From the NCBI RefSeq assembly GCF_000021925.1, contig NC_011830.1, positions 2,318,501-2,382,500 of the forward strand: a stretch of DNA of 64,000 bases, given 5' to 3'. How positions within the stretch are numbered: the stretch's first letter is position 1; every line of letters begins with the position of its first letter. This stretch comes from Desulfitobacterium hafniense DCB-2 (GTDB taxonomy: Bacteria; Bacillota; Desulfitobacteriia; Desulfitobacteriales; Desulfitobacteriaceae). The notes below the pieces were generated by a model that ran no database searches, was not told where the DNA came from, and saw only the letters and a list, made by a program, of their open reading frames with translations. Below are positions 1-8,326 of this stretch, piece by piece. The position numbers were made by a program, and so were the translations under genes.

Positions 1-2
1 TC

Positions 3-344
3 CAAAAGGCAATTGCCGGTAATGAAGTATTCCTGTTGGAAGCAGAAGGGGAGTTCGTCGGCACAGGAAGCATCAAGGAGAATGAAATAAACCGGCTTTT
101 TGTGTTGCCGGCCTATCAGGGCAAAGGTTTTGGAACCTTCATGATGGACGAATTGGAGGAGCTTATTTTCGCTGCATATCCGGAAGCTGTATTGGATGCT
201 TCACTCCCGGCCTATGAGATGTACAGCCACAGAGGGTATGTACCGGTTGAATATCATCGCATAAAAACAGATAATGGCCATTATCTGTGCTATCACGTTA
301 TGAAGAAAGGCTGTTGCGGGAAATCTGATTCCCCCTCAGACTGA
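3..344 (+). CDS. GNAT-family N-acetyltransferase, 5' end cut by window edge
   Basis: The reading frame is already open at the left edge, so only the C-terminal part of about 113 residues is present. It shows the acetyl-CoA-binding core of GNAT enzymes: a strand ending in FVGTGSI, then INRLFVLPAYQGKGFGTFMM, which is the Q/R-x-x-G-x-G/A loop that binds the pyrophosphate of acetyl-CoA. The last strands contain SLPAYEMYSHRGYVPVEY, typical of the end of the fold. The family transfers an acetyl group to an amine; the substrate cannot be told. A CCGK tail follows the fold. No partner gene is visible. Confidence 0.8.
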   Translation, partial: QKAIAGNEVFLLEAEGEFVGTGSIKENEINRLFVLPAYQGKGFGTFMMDELEELIFAAYPEAVLDASLPAYEMYSHRGYVPVEYHRIKTDNGHYLCYHVMKKGCCGKSDSPSD

Positions 345-438
345 GGTTTGGCAGTTGATACTTTTCTGTGGTTGATGGATTGGAGATTGTGACTTTGCCA
401 CCCAAGGGAATGCTGGTTTTAGACGGCATCTTTTTTAG

Positions 439-498
439 TAAGAGAGGCAAAGCATAGAGACACTCCGAAGAGTGTCTGTGTCTAAGCTTCTCTTTTGC
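439..498. terminator. Long imperfect hairpin between the GNAT gene and the nitroreductase remnant
   Basis: AGACACTC (458-465) and GAGTGTCT (470-477) form a perfect 8-bp stem around a CGAA loop. Outer arms AAGAGA and TCTCTT extend the structure, and TTTT follows on the plus strand. It sits between two convergent coding remnants, so a bidirectional terminator is the simplest reading. Confidence 0.5.
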
Positions 499-502
499 AT
501 TC

Positions 503-870
503 TCATAAGTAATTAATGGCTAGTTTATCTGTTCTTAAATCCCGCGCCTTAAATTTCTGCTCCGGATGGCCGATGGCAATACCTAACAGGGGTTCAAAGT
601 CATCGGGGAGGTTCAGAACCGCTGTATTATCAAGTTCAGGGATTTCGCGCATTGCTTCAAGAGAACCCCAGATAAAGACGCTGCCTAAGCCGAGGCATGC
701 AGCGGCCAGGTGCATAGAATAGGCAATGCATGTGACATTTGCGAACTCAATGCCGGGTTGTAAATTCTGTTTCCTGTGAGACACAAAAATCACTGATTGT
801 CCTGTGATATTTGGTCCTGCCTGAATTTCCTGGTGGATTTCCTATAACGCAGCAATTCAAAGTAATCCAT
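503..870 (-). pseudogene. Nitroreductase-family remnant (internal deletion plus frameshift)
   Basis: On the minus strand an ATG at 870 opens MDYFELLRYRKSTRKF, the usual start of FMN-dependent nitroreductases (the RxSxRxF region that binds FMN phosphate). This frame stops at 790-792 after 26 residues. In another frame the C-terminal half continues, with FANVTCIAYSMHLAAACLGL and later LLGIAIGHPEQKFKARD, down to 503. Intact members have about 170 residues. Here about 26 plus 90 are recognisable, so roughly 50 central residues are missing and the halves are out of frame. The enzyme is almost certainly inactive. A single sequencing error could explain the frame change but not the missing middle. 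Confidence 0.75.
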
Positions 871-908
871 GAATACACCCCTTTTATGGCTGAACTCTTT
901 TTGTAACT

Positions 909-972
909 ATTTACACTTAAGGGTAACATGAGAGATTTGCAGTGTAAATGATTACAATAAGAGTAGTGTAAA
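909..972. promoter_or_regulatory. Three TTTACACT/AGTGTAAA boxes upstream of the nitroreductase remnant
   Basis: ATTTACACT (909-917) and AGTGTAAAT (941-949) are a perfect 9-bp inverted repeat. A third box, AGTGTAAA, lies at 965-972. The cluster sits 40-100 bp upstream of the minus-strand start at 870 and about 200 bp upstream of the surface-protein gene. It looks like an operator for a dimeric regulator; the regulator is not in view. Confidence 0.45.
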
Positions 973-1181
973 AATATTTTAGAGAACGAGAGGAATCAGT
1001 CACATAGGATAAATTCATATATTCTCATTGGCTCTTTTTATATCCTCAAGGCATATAAAGTGCATGGTAAGCTGGAGGAAATCGGATCTATCTGTTGAAA
1101 TATATTATCTGAGACCTAACGATTGAATCCATGTGCAGACTATTTAACAATTACGACGATATGACGCAGGAGGAAAGAACC

Positions 1182-3131
1182 ATGAAAAAGCTGAAGCTTA
1201 CTGTCATCCTTTGCTTAATTTTATTCATGAGCATAGTGCCTCTGAATACCTATGCTCTGAGTTCTCCGTCAGCCCTCACCAATAGCCCCGGACTGAGTGA
1301 TGGCTCCATAGAAGCGGGGGAGCGAATTTCAGGAGAGGATCGCTACGAAACTGCCGCGGCAATAGCCAGAGCGGGCTGGGATACTGCGCACTATGCCATC
1401 ATAGCCAGTGGCGAGAGCTTTCCGGATGCTTTATGCGCGGCATCCCTTGCCAAGCAGTATAACGCTCCCATCCTGCTCACACCGAAAAACACCTTGGCAA
1501 AAGCGACAGAAGAAATCCTTTTGGCTAAGGGTGTTAAAGAGGTCATGATTATCGGCGGCCCAGGAGTGATCAGCGAAAATGTCATCAAGAGCATTGAGGA
1601 TCTGGGTATTGATGCAGCAAGAATAGCCGGAATAAACCGCTATGAAACCTCACTGAAGGTAGCCCAGGCTATGGGTGACTTTAAGGAGGCAGTTATTGCT
1701 TCAGGCCAACATTTTCAAGATGTTTTATCCATTGCCTCCATAGCGGCTAAAAAAGGCATGCCGATTATCTTCACACCCCAAGACAGCATTTCCTCAGACC
1801 TGAAAAACCTACTGGAGCAAAAAATTGAGAATACTTATGTCCTGGGAAGCGATGATGCCATAAGTGACGCGGTCTACAGACAGCTTCCTTCTCCCCGGCG
1901 CTTCACAGGTTCCGATTGGTATGAGCTGAATGTAGCTATTGTCGAAGCCTTTGCCCCTGAACTGGATATGAGCCTATGCTTTGTCGCTGCCGGCTCGTCC
2001 TATCCTGATACTTTAGCAGGCTCAGCCCTGGCAGCCTCATCTGGTTCACCTGTGCTTTTGGTCGGCAGCCCGCTGAAAGAAGTCACCAGCAGTTTCCTCC
2101 AGGAGAACAGCCCCCACATCCAGAAGATTGTCGCCTTTGGCGGAACAAGCGCCCTGGCGGATAATCTGCTGGATACAATTGCCGTGAAAGCAGGAGTGGC
2201 AGATAATGCAAAAGGTAATGCAATAGGTAATGAAATAGGCAGCGAAAGCAGAGAACTGGCCGTGTCCAATCTTAAAGCCACAGCGGTGAGCGCCAAACAA
2301 ATCTATCTTGCCTGGGATAATAACAGCGAGGCTTCTTTATACACTGTCTACAGGGCTGCAGCCGCTGACGGAAGGTATATGGAGCTTGCCACAGCTTTTT
2401 CTCCCTATTATATTGACACCTCTCTTAACCCGGGAACAACTTATTACTATAAAGTAAAAGCACACACCAAATCCGAGTCCGGCCCCTACTCAAAGATCAT
2501 CAGCGGAACAACTCCGCCGGTCAGTGAAAACTTATCCCAGCCCCAAAATGTGGCGGTCTCGGTAGCGGATGCCCATCAAGCCAACATCAGCTGGGATGCA
2601 GTGAGTCATGCAGATTATTATGATGTCTACAGGGCGGCCTCTGCCAATGGAGCATTTGTGCGCATTGCAACGGTTGAGCATCCCTACTACCTGGATGCGG
2701 ATTTGACTTCCGGGGTTGCTTATTATTATAGGATTCAGGCTGTGAGCGCCTCATCTGTAAGCCCTTATTCCGCAGTTGTTCAGACCGGCGGGGACAAGGA
2801 CCCGGGAAGCCCCTCAAGCGCTGGTGCCGGTTCTGCCACGGATACTATCTCAGACACGAATACACTGGGAACTCCCGGGGGCTTCGAGGTGATTTCCTTG
2901 GAGACAGGTGAAGTTTATCTGGGTTGGAATAAGGTAGACAACGCTACCTACTATACGATATACAAATCTGCATCGAAAACAGGACCGTATAGCATTTTAG
3001 GCACAGTTGTCAATACCCACTATTACGACGACAATCTGCTTTCCAAGACAGCCTATTATTACAAGATTCAAGCCTGTAATGAAACCTCAAAAGGATCGCA
3101 AACTGAAGCTAAATACGTGATTACAAAGTAA
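1182..3131 (+). CDS. Secreted CWB2 (cell wall binding repeat 2) protein with fibronectin type III modules
   Basis: The start at 1182 is chosen because GGAGG lies just upstream and MKKLKLTVILCLILF begins a clear signal peptide ending near NTYA; an in-frame ATG 51 bp earlier has no such site. The mature protein of roughly 625 residues has three CWB2 repeats: RISGEDRYETAAAIA, RIAGINRYETSLKVA and a third at RRFTGSDWYELNVAI, each with SGxxFPDxL- or IIGG-type segments. Three fibronectin-type-III-like modules follow (NLKATAVSAKQIYLAWDN, QNVAVSVADAHQANISWD and GGFEVISLETGEVYLGWN), each with a YYYKV/I strand. CWB2 triplets hold proteins to the wall of Gram-positive bacteria, so this is a surface protein, perhaps an adhesin. 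No enzymatic domain is seen. Confidence 0.9.
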   Translation: MKKLKLTVILCLILFMSIVPLNTYALSSPSALTNSPGLSDGSIEAGERISGEDRYETAAAIARAGWDTAHYAIIASGESFPDALCAASLAKQYNAPILLTPKNTLAKATEEILLAKGVKEVMIIGGPGVISENVIKSIEDLGIDAARIAGINRYETSLKVAQAMGDFKEAVIASGQHFQDVLSIASIAAKKGMPIIFTPQDSISSDLKNLLEQKIENTYVLGSDDAISDAVYRQLPSPRRFTGSDWYELNVAIVEAFAPELDMSLCFVAAGSSYPDTLAGSALAASSGSPVLLVGSPLKEVTSSFLQENSPHIQKIVAFGGTSALADNLLDTIAVKAGVADNAKGNAIGNEIGSESRELAVSNLKATAVSAKQIYLAWDNNSEASLYTVYRAAAADGRYMELATAFSPYYIDTSLNPGTTYYYKVKAHTKSESGPYSKIISGTTPPVSENLSQPQNVAVSVADAHQANISWDAVSHADYYDVYRAASANGAFVRIATVEHPYYLDADLTSGVAYYYRIQAVSASSVSPYSAVVQTGGDKDPGSPSSAGAGSATDTISDTNTLGTPGGFEVISLETGEVYLGWNKVDNATYYTIYKSASKTGPYSILGTVVNTHYYDDNLLSKTAYYYKIQACNETSKGSQTEAKYVITK

Positions 3132-3211
3132 TTGCGAAAAACTCCGGGCATTGCCTGCGAAGAATGAATCAGGAAGGTATTGACCAAAGCCTATAGCAGC
3201 TATAGACTATG

Positions 3212-3247
3212 TTTTTAAATTCCACTGGTGACGGTGGGATTTAAAAA
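3212..3247. terminator. Strong bidirectional terminator hairpin
   Basis: The arms 3212-3225 and 3234-3247 pair over 14 positions with one G-T wobble. They begin with TTTTT and end with AAAAA, so the stem reads as a terminator on both strands. It lies 80 bp after the surface-protein gene. Confidence 0.7.
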
Positions 3248-3281
3248 GGCAGGGAGCAGCAGAGACAGAAGGTGATTGCAT

Positions 3282-3350
3282 TTAGCTAATTTGAAAACTT
3301 AGGTTGACAAATTAGCTAAAATTATGAATAATAGTTTATAGATAGCTAAT
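3282..3350 (+). promoter_or_regulatory. Promoter with three TAGCTAA operator boxes, Phd-Uma2 operon
   Basis: TTGACA (3304-3309), a 17-bp spacer and AATAAT (3327-3332) make a good sigma-A promoter. The palindrome TTAGCTAA occurs at 3282-3289 and again inside the spacer at 3312-3319. TAGCTAAT recurs at 3343-3350 just before the ribosome site. Palindromes over and around a promoter, in front of a gene whose first domain is Phd-like, suggest autorepression as in phd/doc and axe/txe operons. Confidence 0.65.
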
Positions 3351-3364
3351 CGGGAGGGATGGCG

Positions 3365-4093
3365 ATGAGAGTTCCTTCGACGGAGGTCCAGAACAATTTT
3401 GGCAAGTATTTAAAGTTTGTGGAAGTCCATGAAGAAATCATTGTGACCAAAAACGGCAGGGATATTGCCAGAATCCTGCCCTGTGACGAGCCTCATAAAA
3501 GCCTGGTGGCGGAGGAGGCCGCCGAGTATCAAACCCGTGGGGGAAGGGTGACGTATGAAGAGTTTCTGGAACTGGTGGAGTCTTCCGATCAGCGGTTTGA
3601 GCTGATCGACGGCGTTATCTATAATCTGGCCTCCCCTTCTTACGGACATCAATATGCCGTTCGCGAAATAATGGGTACCTTTTATAACTGGTTTAAGAAT
3701 AAAAAGTGTATCCCCCTCACTTCGCCTTTTGATGTGACCTTTTTTAAAACAGAGGATAACATCTGTGTGGTTCAGCCGGATATCATCATGATCTGCGATC
3801 CGGATAACATGGACAAAAAGGGGAAGTACAAAGGAGTTCCCGCCTTGGTGGTTGAAGTTCTCTCCATGTCCACCAGAAGCAAGGATATTATTAAAAAGCT
3901 GGAGCTTTACCGGCAATGCGGCGTCAAGGAGTACTGGATGGTTGACCCGAAAAATAAGCTGATCAATGTCTATGTTCTGGAGCAGCAGGAAATCGCCGAT
4001 ATCAGGGCCTTTCAGAAGGGGGCTCATGAATATGCTGAATCGGCCTGTTTCAGTGGTTTGAAGGTGGAGCTGGCTGAAGTGTTTTTATCATGA
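3365..4093 (+). CDS. Phd-type antitoxin domain fused to a Uma2-family (DUF820) PD-(D/E)XK nuclease
   Basis: Residues 1-45 (MRVPSTEVQNNFGKYLKFVE, then EIIVTKNGRDIARILP) match the Phd/YefM antitoxin fold, the DNA-binding part of many toxin-antitoxin pairs. From about residue 60, YEEFLELVESSDQRFELIDG starts a Uma2 domain. VVQPDIIMI and ALVVEVLSMST carry the D and E-x-hydrophobic positions of the PD-(D/E)XK core, and YRQCGVKEYWMVDP is the family hallmark. GGAGG at 3353-3357 favours the ATG at 3365 over that at 3359. The gene overlaps the next one by ATGA. Uma2 proteins are very common in cyanobacteria and some Firmicutes and their role is unknown. The fusion with a Phd head and the promoter palindromes suggest a self-regulated module with the ATPase. 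Confidence 0.85.
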   Translation: MRVPSTEVQNNFGKYLKFVEVHEEIIVTKNGRDIARILPCDEPHKSLVAEEAAEYQTRGGRVTYEEFLELVESSDQRFELIDGVIYNLASPSYGHQYAVREIMGTFYNWFKNKKCIPLTSPFDVTFFKTEDNICVVQPDIIMICDPDNMDKKGKYKGVPALVVEVLSMSTRSKDIIKKLELYRQCGVKEYWMVDPKNKLINVYVLEQQEIADIRAFQKGAHEYAESACFSGLKVELAEVFLS

Positions 4094-4842
4094 AATCAAA
4101 AAACCTAAGCCCATACATCAAGTATATTGAACTGGACCGGGTCCGGGTTCCGTCATTTTCCCGGTATCCCTTTCATTTGCCGGCGGTAAGGAATTTGGAC
4201 ACCTTAGCGCTGCATCCTAAGGTGACTTTTCTTGTCGGTGAGAATGGTTCCGGAAAGTCAACCATTTTAGAAGCTATCGCTGTGGCCTATGGTTTCAATG
4301 CTGAGGGGGGAACCAAAAACTTCAATTTTTCATCCAGAAGGACCCATTCAGATTTGAGCGATTATGTGAAAGTTGTGAAAGGGACGAGAACCCCTCGGAA
4401 CGGTTTTTTCCTGCGGGCGGAAAGTTTCTACAATTTCGCCTCGAATCTTGATGATCTGGATTCGGAAATGGCTTTCGGGCCGTCCTTAATCGATTCTTAC
4501 GGGGGCCGTTCTTTGCATGAGCAATCCCATGGCGAATCCTTTTTCGCTGTCTTTCTGAACCGGTTCAGCGGCGACGGCGTCTATATTCTGGATGAACCTG
4601 AGGCGGCCTTATCCCCATCCCGGCAAATGTCCATGCTCAGCAGGATGCATGAATTAGTGGGGGAGGGGGCTCAGTTTATTATTGCCACCCACTCCCCGAT
4701 CATCATGGCCTATCCGGACGCGCTGATCTACCAAATAGCGGATGACATTGAGCAGGTTGGTTATCAGGAAACCGAGCATTACCGGATAACCCGCGCTTTT
4801 TTAAATCATCCGCAAAAAATGCTTAAACTCTTATTGGAATGA
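4090..4842 (+). CDS. AAA-family ATPase (COG3910 / AAA_21 type)
   Basis: A 250-residue ABC-like ATPase without a membrane part. The Walker A motif FLVGENGSGKSTI lies near residue 50, an S-rich Q-loop/linker region follows, Walker B is GVYILDEPEAALSP, and the H-switch is QFIIATHSPIIMAYP. This pattern is that of the COG3910 predicted ATPases, related to the OLD, RecF and RloC ATPase cores. The start overlaps the stop of the Phd-Uma2 gene (ATGA), so translation is probably coupled. The pairing with a nuclease-fold protein raises the possibility of a small defence or DNA-processing module, but solitary housekeeping copies of this ATPase family are also common. Confidence 0.85.
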   Translation: MKSKNLSPYIKYIELDRVRVPSFSRYPFHLPAVRNLDTLALHPKVTFLVGENGSGKSTILEAIAVAYGFNAEGGTKNFNFSSRRTHSDLSDYVKVVKGTRTPRNGFFLRAESFYNFASNLDDLDSEMAFGPSLIDSYGGRSLHEQSHGESFFAVFLNRFSGDGVYILDEPEAALSPSRQMSMLSRMHELVGEGAQFIIATHSPIIMAYPDALIYQIADDIEQVGYQETEHYRITRAFLNHPQKMLKLLLE

Positions 4843-4864
4843 TGACATTTTGGAATGATGAACA

Positions 4865-6475
4865 TTACCTGTCTGCCCAGCCTTCGGCTGGGCCTTTTAT
4901 TTTTGCTAAGGTAAAGAAGAATTTCACCCCAGACACCGTGTTTTCCGCTCCATAGGCACTGCCATGACGATCCAGGATCTCCCTGACAATGGAAAGTCCG
5001 AGTCCTGTACCGCCAAGCTCCTTATTCCGGGATTTCTCAATCCGGTAAAACTTGCTCCAGATATGGGGCAGCTCGGCTTCCGGGATGGGCTCCCCGGGAT
5101 TCTCCACTTCGATAGTTACGGTATCGCTTTGATCATGGGCCGAAATCTTGATAATCCCGCCCTCCAGACTGTACTTGATTCCATTGTCGATCAGATTGGT
5201 CAGAACCTGTTCGATTCGGAACATATCGGCCCTGACTTCCAGATCATAGGCGGGAATGCTCAGGTCCAGGTTTTTTCCTTTCCGCCGGAGATCCCCGGCA
5301 TACCTTTCACTGATACTGTTTAATAAGCCGGTCAGGGAAAAATCTTCAACCTTAAGCTTGAAACTGCCGGACTCCAGTTGGGAGAGATCCAGCATATCCT
5401 CCACCAGGGAGGCCATTTTTTTGCTTTCGTCCATGATGATATGGGCATAGTATTCCCGTTTGGCCCCATGGGTGATATTGTCCTTAATCCCTTCGGCATA
5501 GCTGCTGATCAGGGAAATCGGGGTTTTTAATTCGTGAGATACCCCGGCGATAAATTCATTTTTCATCAGGTCCAGCTTTTTCTCCCGTTCAATATCTTCT
5601 TTTAGGTTCTCGTTGGCTGCTTTTAATTCCGATATGGAAGAATCCAGCTTGTCTGAGAGAAAATTTAAGGTGGTGGACAGACTGCCTAATTCGTCCTGGG
5701 AGTTAAGGGGACACTTGGCGGAGAAATCCATTTCAGCCAGTTTAATGGCTGTTTTATTCAGGGTGACCAGGGGTTTGGCGATAATTTTGGAGTAGATGAA
5801 GGAGAGGGCGAAAATCAAGACCAAAGCAATCAGATAGAAGTAAACATAAAACTGCCGGATAACCGCCGCCGCCTCCCCGATGGGCTGCAGTGAAGCGGCA
5901 GCGGTCAGAACACCGGTCACTTTGCCGCCGCTGACGATGGGGGCAATCCCCACCAGGCTGTTCTGACCGTCAATTTTGACACCGGAATGATAGATGAGAT
6001 GTTTGCCTTCATCCAGAACCATAGCCACCGCCAAGGGGTCCGAGGTCCACTGCCGCATCCCGTTGATCAGCATTTTCATTTTGCTGTCCATATTGTAGGT
6101 AATGATATCATCGGTGATTTCCGACATGGGGCCGGAACCGGAGGCAGGCCTTTTGGCAATTTTGAGAAGCAATTGCCGTTTATCCTCAAAAATACGCAAG
6201 GTAGAACCGGATAGATTGATAATGGCAGTGCTGGCGTTGTTTTTATCCTGAAATTCGCTTAGCAGTGCCGAGGAATCGGTGCTGTTTTCGGCCAGCCGGC
6301 TATAGGCGCTGCTGAATTGCTGGAAATTGGCTTCAAAATCTTTGGTTTTTTTGCTCAGGTAAAAATTCTCGATAAAAACGGTCTGCAGCAGCATGGTCAG
6401 GCTGGTGAAAAAAATAAAGAACAGGGAGGTGATGATAAACAGCTTAAAGGTAATGCTTTTCTTTTGCTGTTTCAT
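4865..6475 (-). CDS. Membrane sensor histidine kinase
   Basis: 536 residues. A first membrane helix lies at about 10-32 and an extracytoplasmic sensor region at 33-205, where the segment GGKVTGVLTAAASLQPIGEA resembles a CACHE-like fold. The second helix is near 208-230, followed by HAMP, a coiled coil, and HisKA with the phospho-acceptor His in AGVSHELKTPISLISS. The HATPase_c domain has the N-box NLIDNGIKYS and GTGLGLSIVREIL. The G1 motif usually reads DNGxGI and is degenerate here (ENPGEPI), as in some other kinases. The gene overlaps the response regulator by 4 bp. Likely partner targets are the ABC operon divergently placed beyond the regulator. Confidence 0.92.
   Translation of the reverse strand: MKQQKKSITFKLFIITSLFFIFFTSLTMLLQTVFIENFYLSKKTKDFEANFQQFSSAYSRLAENSTDSSALLSEFQDKNNASTAIINLSGSTLRIFEDKRQLLLKIAKRPASGSGPMSEITDDIITYNMDSKMKMLINGMRQWTSDPLAVAMVLDEGKHLIYHSGVKIDGQNSLVGIAPIVSGGKVTGVLTAAASLQPIGEAAAVIRQFYVYFYLIALVLIFALSFIYSKIIAKPLVTLNKTAIKLAEMDFSAKCPLNSQDELGSLSTTLNFLSDKLDSSISELKAANENLKEDIEREKKLDLMKNEFIAGVSHELKTPISLISSYAEGIKDNITHGAKREYYAHIIMDESKKMASLVEDMLDLSQLESGSFKLKVEDFSLTGLLNSISERYAGDLRRKGKNLDLSIPAYDLEVRADMFRIEQVLTNLIDNGIKYSLEGGIIKISAHDQSDTVTIEVENPGEPIPEAELPHIWSKFYRIEKSRNKELGGTGLGLSIVREILDRHGSAYGAENTVSGVKFFFTLAKIKGPAEGWADR
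4875..4904 (+). terminator. Intrinsic terminator of the ATPase gene, inside the 3' end of the convergent kinase gene
   Basis: GCCCAGCC (4875-4882), TTC and GGCTGGGC (4886-4893) form an 8-bp GC stem, followed on the plus strand by CTTTTATTTTTG. The hairpin is also the last codons of the minus-strand histidine kinase, so one sequence serves as coding and terminator. Confidence 0.85.
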
Positions 6476-7155
6476 TGACCGGCCTCCAGTTTATAGCCGC
6501 TGCCCCTGACGGTGGTGATGAGCCGGCCTTCGCTTTTTAATTTTTGCCGGAGCCTTTTGATATGGGAGTCCACATTGCGCAAATCGCCGTAATATTCATA
6601 GCCCCAGACCAGGTTCATCATCATTTCCCGGGTAAGCACCCTTTGCTTATTCCTGACCAAACAAACCAGCAGCTCAAACTCTTTGGGAGTCAGTTCGATG
6701 GGTTCTCCGGCCAGGGTGACGGTATGGGACAGCTGGTTAATGGCCAGGCGGCCAACTTCATAGAGCTCCGGTGTTTCCTGAGCGCCGGCATCCGCCCTTT
6801 TTAAAAGGGCGTTTATTTTTGCCACCAGGACTTTAAGGCTGAAAGGCTTGGTAATGTAGTCGTCGGCTCCATATTCATAACCCAAAAGCTTATCGTTTTC
6901 CGCCGATTTGGCCGTAAGCATAATAATGAGCACCCGGGAATCCTGCTTGCGGATCGTCCGGCAGACGGACAGTCCATCCAGCTTGGGCATCATGATATCG
7001 AGAAGAATCAGGTCAACCTGCTTGCTTTTAAAAAGCTCCAGGGCCTCAACCCCGTGGGCGGCGGCCAGAGTCTGATAGCCTTCATCCTCAAGGTAATCGG
7101 CAATAATAGTCTGCATCCGAGGCTCGTCTTCCACAATCAATATTGTCTTTTTCAT
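6472..7155 (-). CDS. OmpR/PhoB-family response regulator
   Basis: 227 residues from the ATG at 7155, chosen because MKKTILIVEDEP is the canonical receiver start and an AAGGTGG-like site precedes it. The receiver domain has the acidic pair ED, the phosphorylated Asp in DLILLDIMMPKLDG, and the conserved Lys in ITKPFSLKVL. The winged-helix domain shows ELTPKEFELLVCL, LTREMMMNLVWGY and DSHIKRLRQKL. It is translated first, with the kinase following. Proteins of this family bind direct repeats spaced by 11 bp; exactly such repeats lie 124-152 bp upstream at 7279-7307. Confidence 0.93.
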   Translation of the reverse strand: MKKTILIVEDEPRMQTIIADYLEDEGYQTLAAAHGVEALELFKSKQVDLILLDIMMPKLDGLSVCRTIRKQDSRVLIIMLTAKSAENDKLLGYEYGADDYITKPFSLKVLVAKINALLKRADAGAQETPELYEVGRLAINQLSHTVTLAGEPIELTPKEFELLVCLVRNKQRVLTREMMMNLVWGYEYYGDLRNVDSHIKRLRQKLKSEGRLITTVRGSGYKLEAGQ

Positions 7156-7278
7156 CAATAGCCACCTTAAGAGTTTAGTATGGGACATTCGCGATATTCT
7201 TATTAAAACAATCACGATTCCCCTCTGTAGATAGTTTACCATATGCCTGACTGCCGGAAATACAAAATAAGGCTTTGT

Positions 7279-7307
7279 CATCAAACTACCATCAAAATGC
7301 CATCAAA
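7279..7307. promoter_or_regulatory. Three CATCAAA direct repeats with 11-bp period
   Basis: CATCAAA starts at 7279, 7290 and 7301, giving exactly one DNA turn (11 bp) between copies. OmpR/PhoB-type regulators bind tandem half-sites with this spacing. The site lies in the divergent region between the regulator gene (minus) and the ABC operon (plus), 78 bp before the first permease start. Confidence 0.6.
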
Positions 7308-7384
7308 CCGCCATATTGGCTCCACGGTACCGCCCAAATCGTCCCTTAAGATAAAGTGGACGGCGAAGAGGCAGGTGAAACAAA

Positions 7385-8263
7385 ATGAAATGGCCGAAAA
7401 TTTCCGCCAAGCGGAAAATAAACCTTTTGCCCTGGCTCTTTCTGGGGCCCAGCCTGACGGGTTTTGCTCTTTTTTATCTGCTGCCCTTTATGGACGGTTT
7501 TTTCTATTCCCTGGTGGACAGCCCCTTGAACGGCAATTTCGTCGGGCTGCGCAATTACTCGGAGCTCTTAAGGAACCCGAGTTTTCTGACAGCCTTGGCC
7601 AATACGGGCAAATTTACCCTGGTCTGCGTTCCGCTGAATATGCTTTTCTCTCTGGGAGTGGCCTTGCTCCTAAACAAGAAGATCCAGGGCAGCAATTTTT
7701 TTCGCACACTCTTCATCACCCCGCTGGTCATTCCCGTAGCCTCGGTGGTTTTGGTCTGGCAGGCTTTCTTTGATATCAATGGTGTCCTGAACTCCTTCAT
7801 TCATGCCCTGAACCTCCAGCCTGTGGATTGGCTGAAGAGTGAATGGGCCAGAGCCGCCATCCTCGTGGCCTACCTTTGGAAAAATACCGGTTACAGCATG
7901 GTCCTGTTCCTGGCCGGTTTGCAGAGCATACCTGTCGAATATTACGAAGCGGCCAGGATCGACGGAGCGGGACGCCTGCAGGAGTTTTTGCGGATAACCT
8001 TGATTTATCTGACCCCCACGGCTTTCTTTGTGTTTGTCATCTCCACCATCAATTCTTTCAAAGTTTTCCGGGAGACTTATCTTATGGCCGGGGAATATCC
8101 CCATAGCAGCATCTATATGCTGCAGCATTATATGAACAATATGTTTACGGCCCTGGACTATCAGAAACTGACCAGCGCGGCCTTTATCATGGCGGCCTTT
8201 ATTGTGGCTGTAGTGCTGCTCTTGTTCATTGTGGAGAGAAAAATCAGCAGGCTGATTAATTAG
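7385..8263 (+). CDS. Sugar-type ABC importer permease (MalF/UgpA-like)
   Basis: 292 residues with six predicted membrane helices. The N-terminus begins PWLFLGPSLTGFALFYLLPF. The EAA loop that docks on the ATPase is EYYEAARIDGAGRLQEFLRI, a textbook match to carbohydrate-uptake transporter family 1. It is the first gene of a six-gene plus-strand operon. An AGGTG site precedes the ATG. The substrate cannot be told from the sequence; relatives take up oligosaccharides, glycerol phosphates and polyols. Its partner is the next gene. Confidence 0.92.
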   Translation: MKWPKISAKRKINLLPWLFLGPSLTGFALFYLLPFMDGFFYSLVDSPLNGNFVGLRNYSELLRNPSFLTALANTGKFTLVCVPLNMLFSLGVALLLNKKIQGSNFFRTLFITPLVIPVASVVLVWQAFFDINGVLNSFIHALNLQPVDWLKSEWARAAILVAYLWKNTGYSMVLFLAGLQSIPVEYYEAARIDGAGRLQEFLRITLIYLTPTAFFVFVISTINSFKVFRETYLMAGEYPHSSIYMLQHYMNNMFTALDYQKLTSAAFIMAAFIVAVVLLLFIVERKISRLIN

Positions 8264-8326
8264 AAGCTGAAAACCGCCGCCGGCAGGGTCCGGGTTCCGA
8301 AAAAGTCTAGGAAAGGAGGGAAAGGG

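Noticed and set aside
3410..4027. 205-codon minus-strand frame opposite the Phd-Uma2 gene
   Set aside because: Shadow frame without ribosome site.
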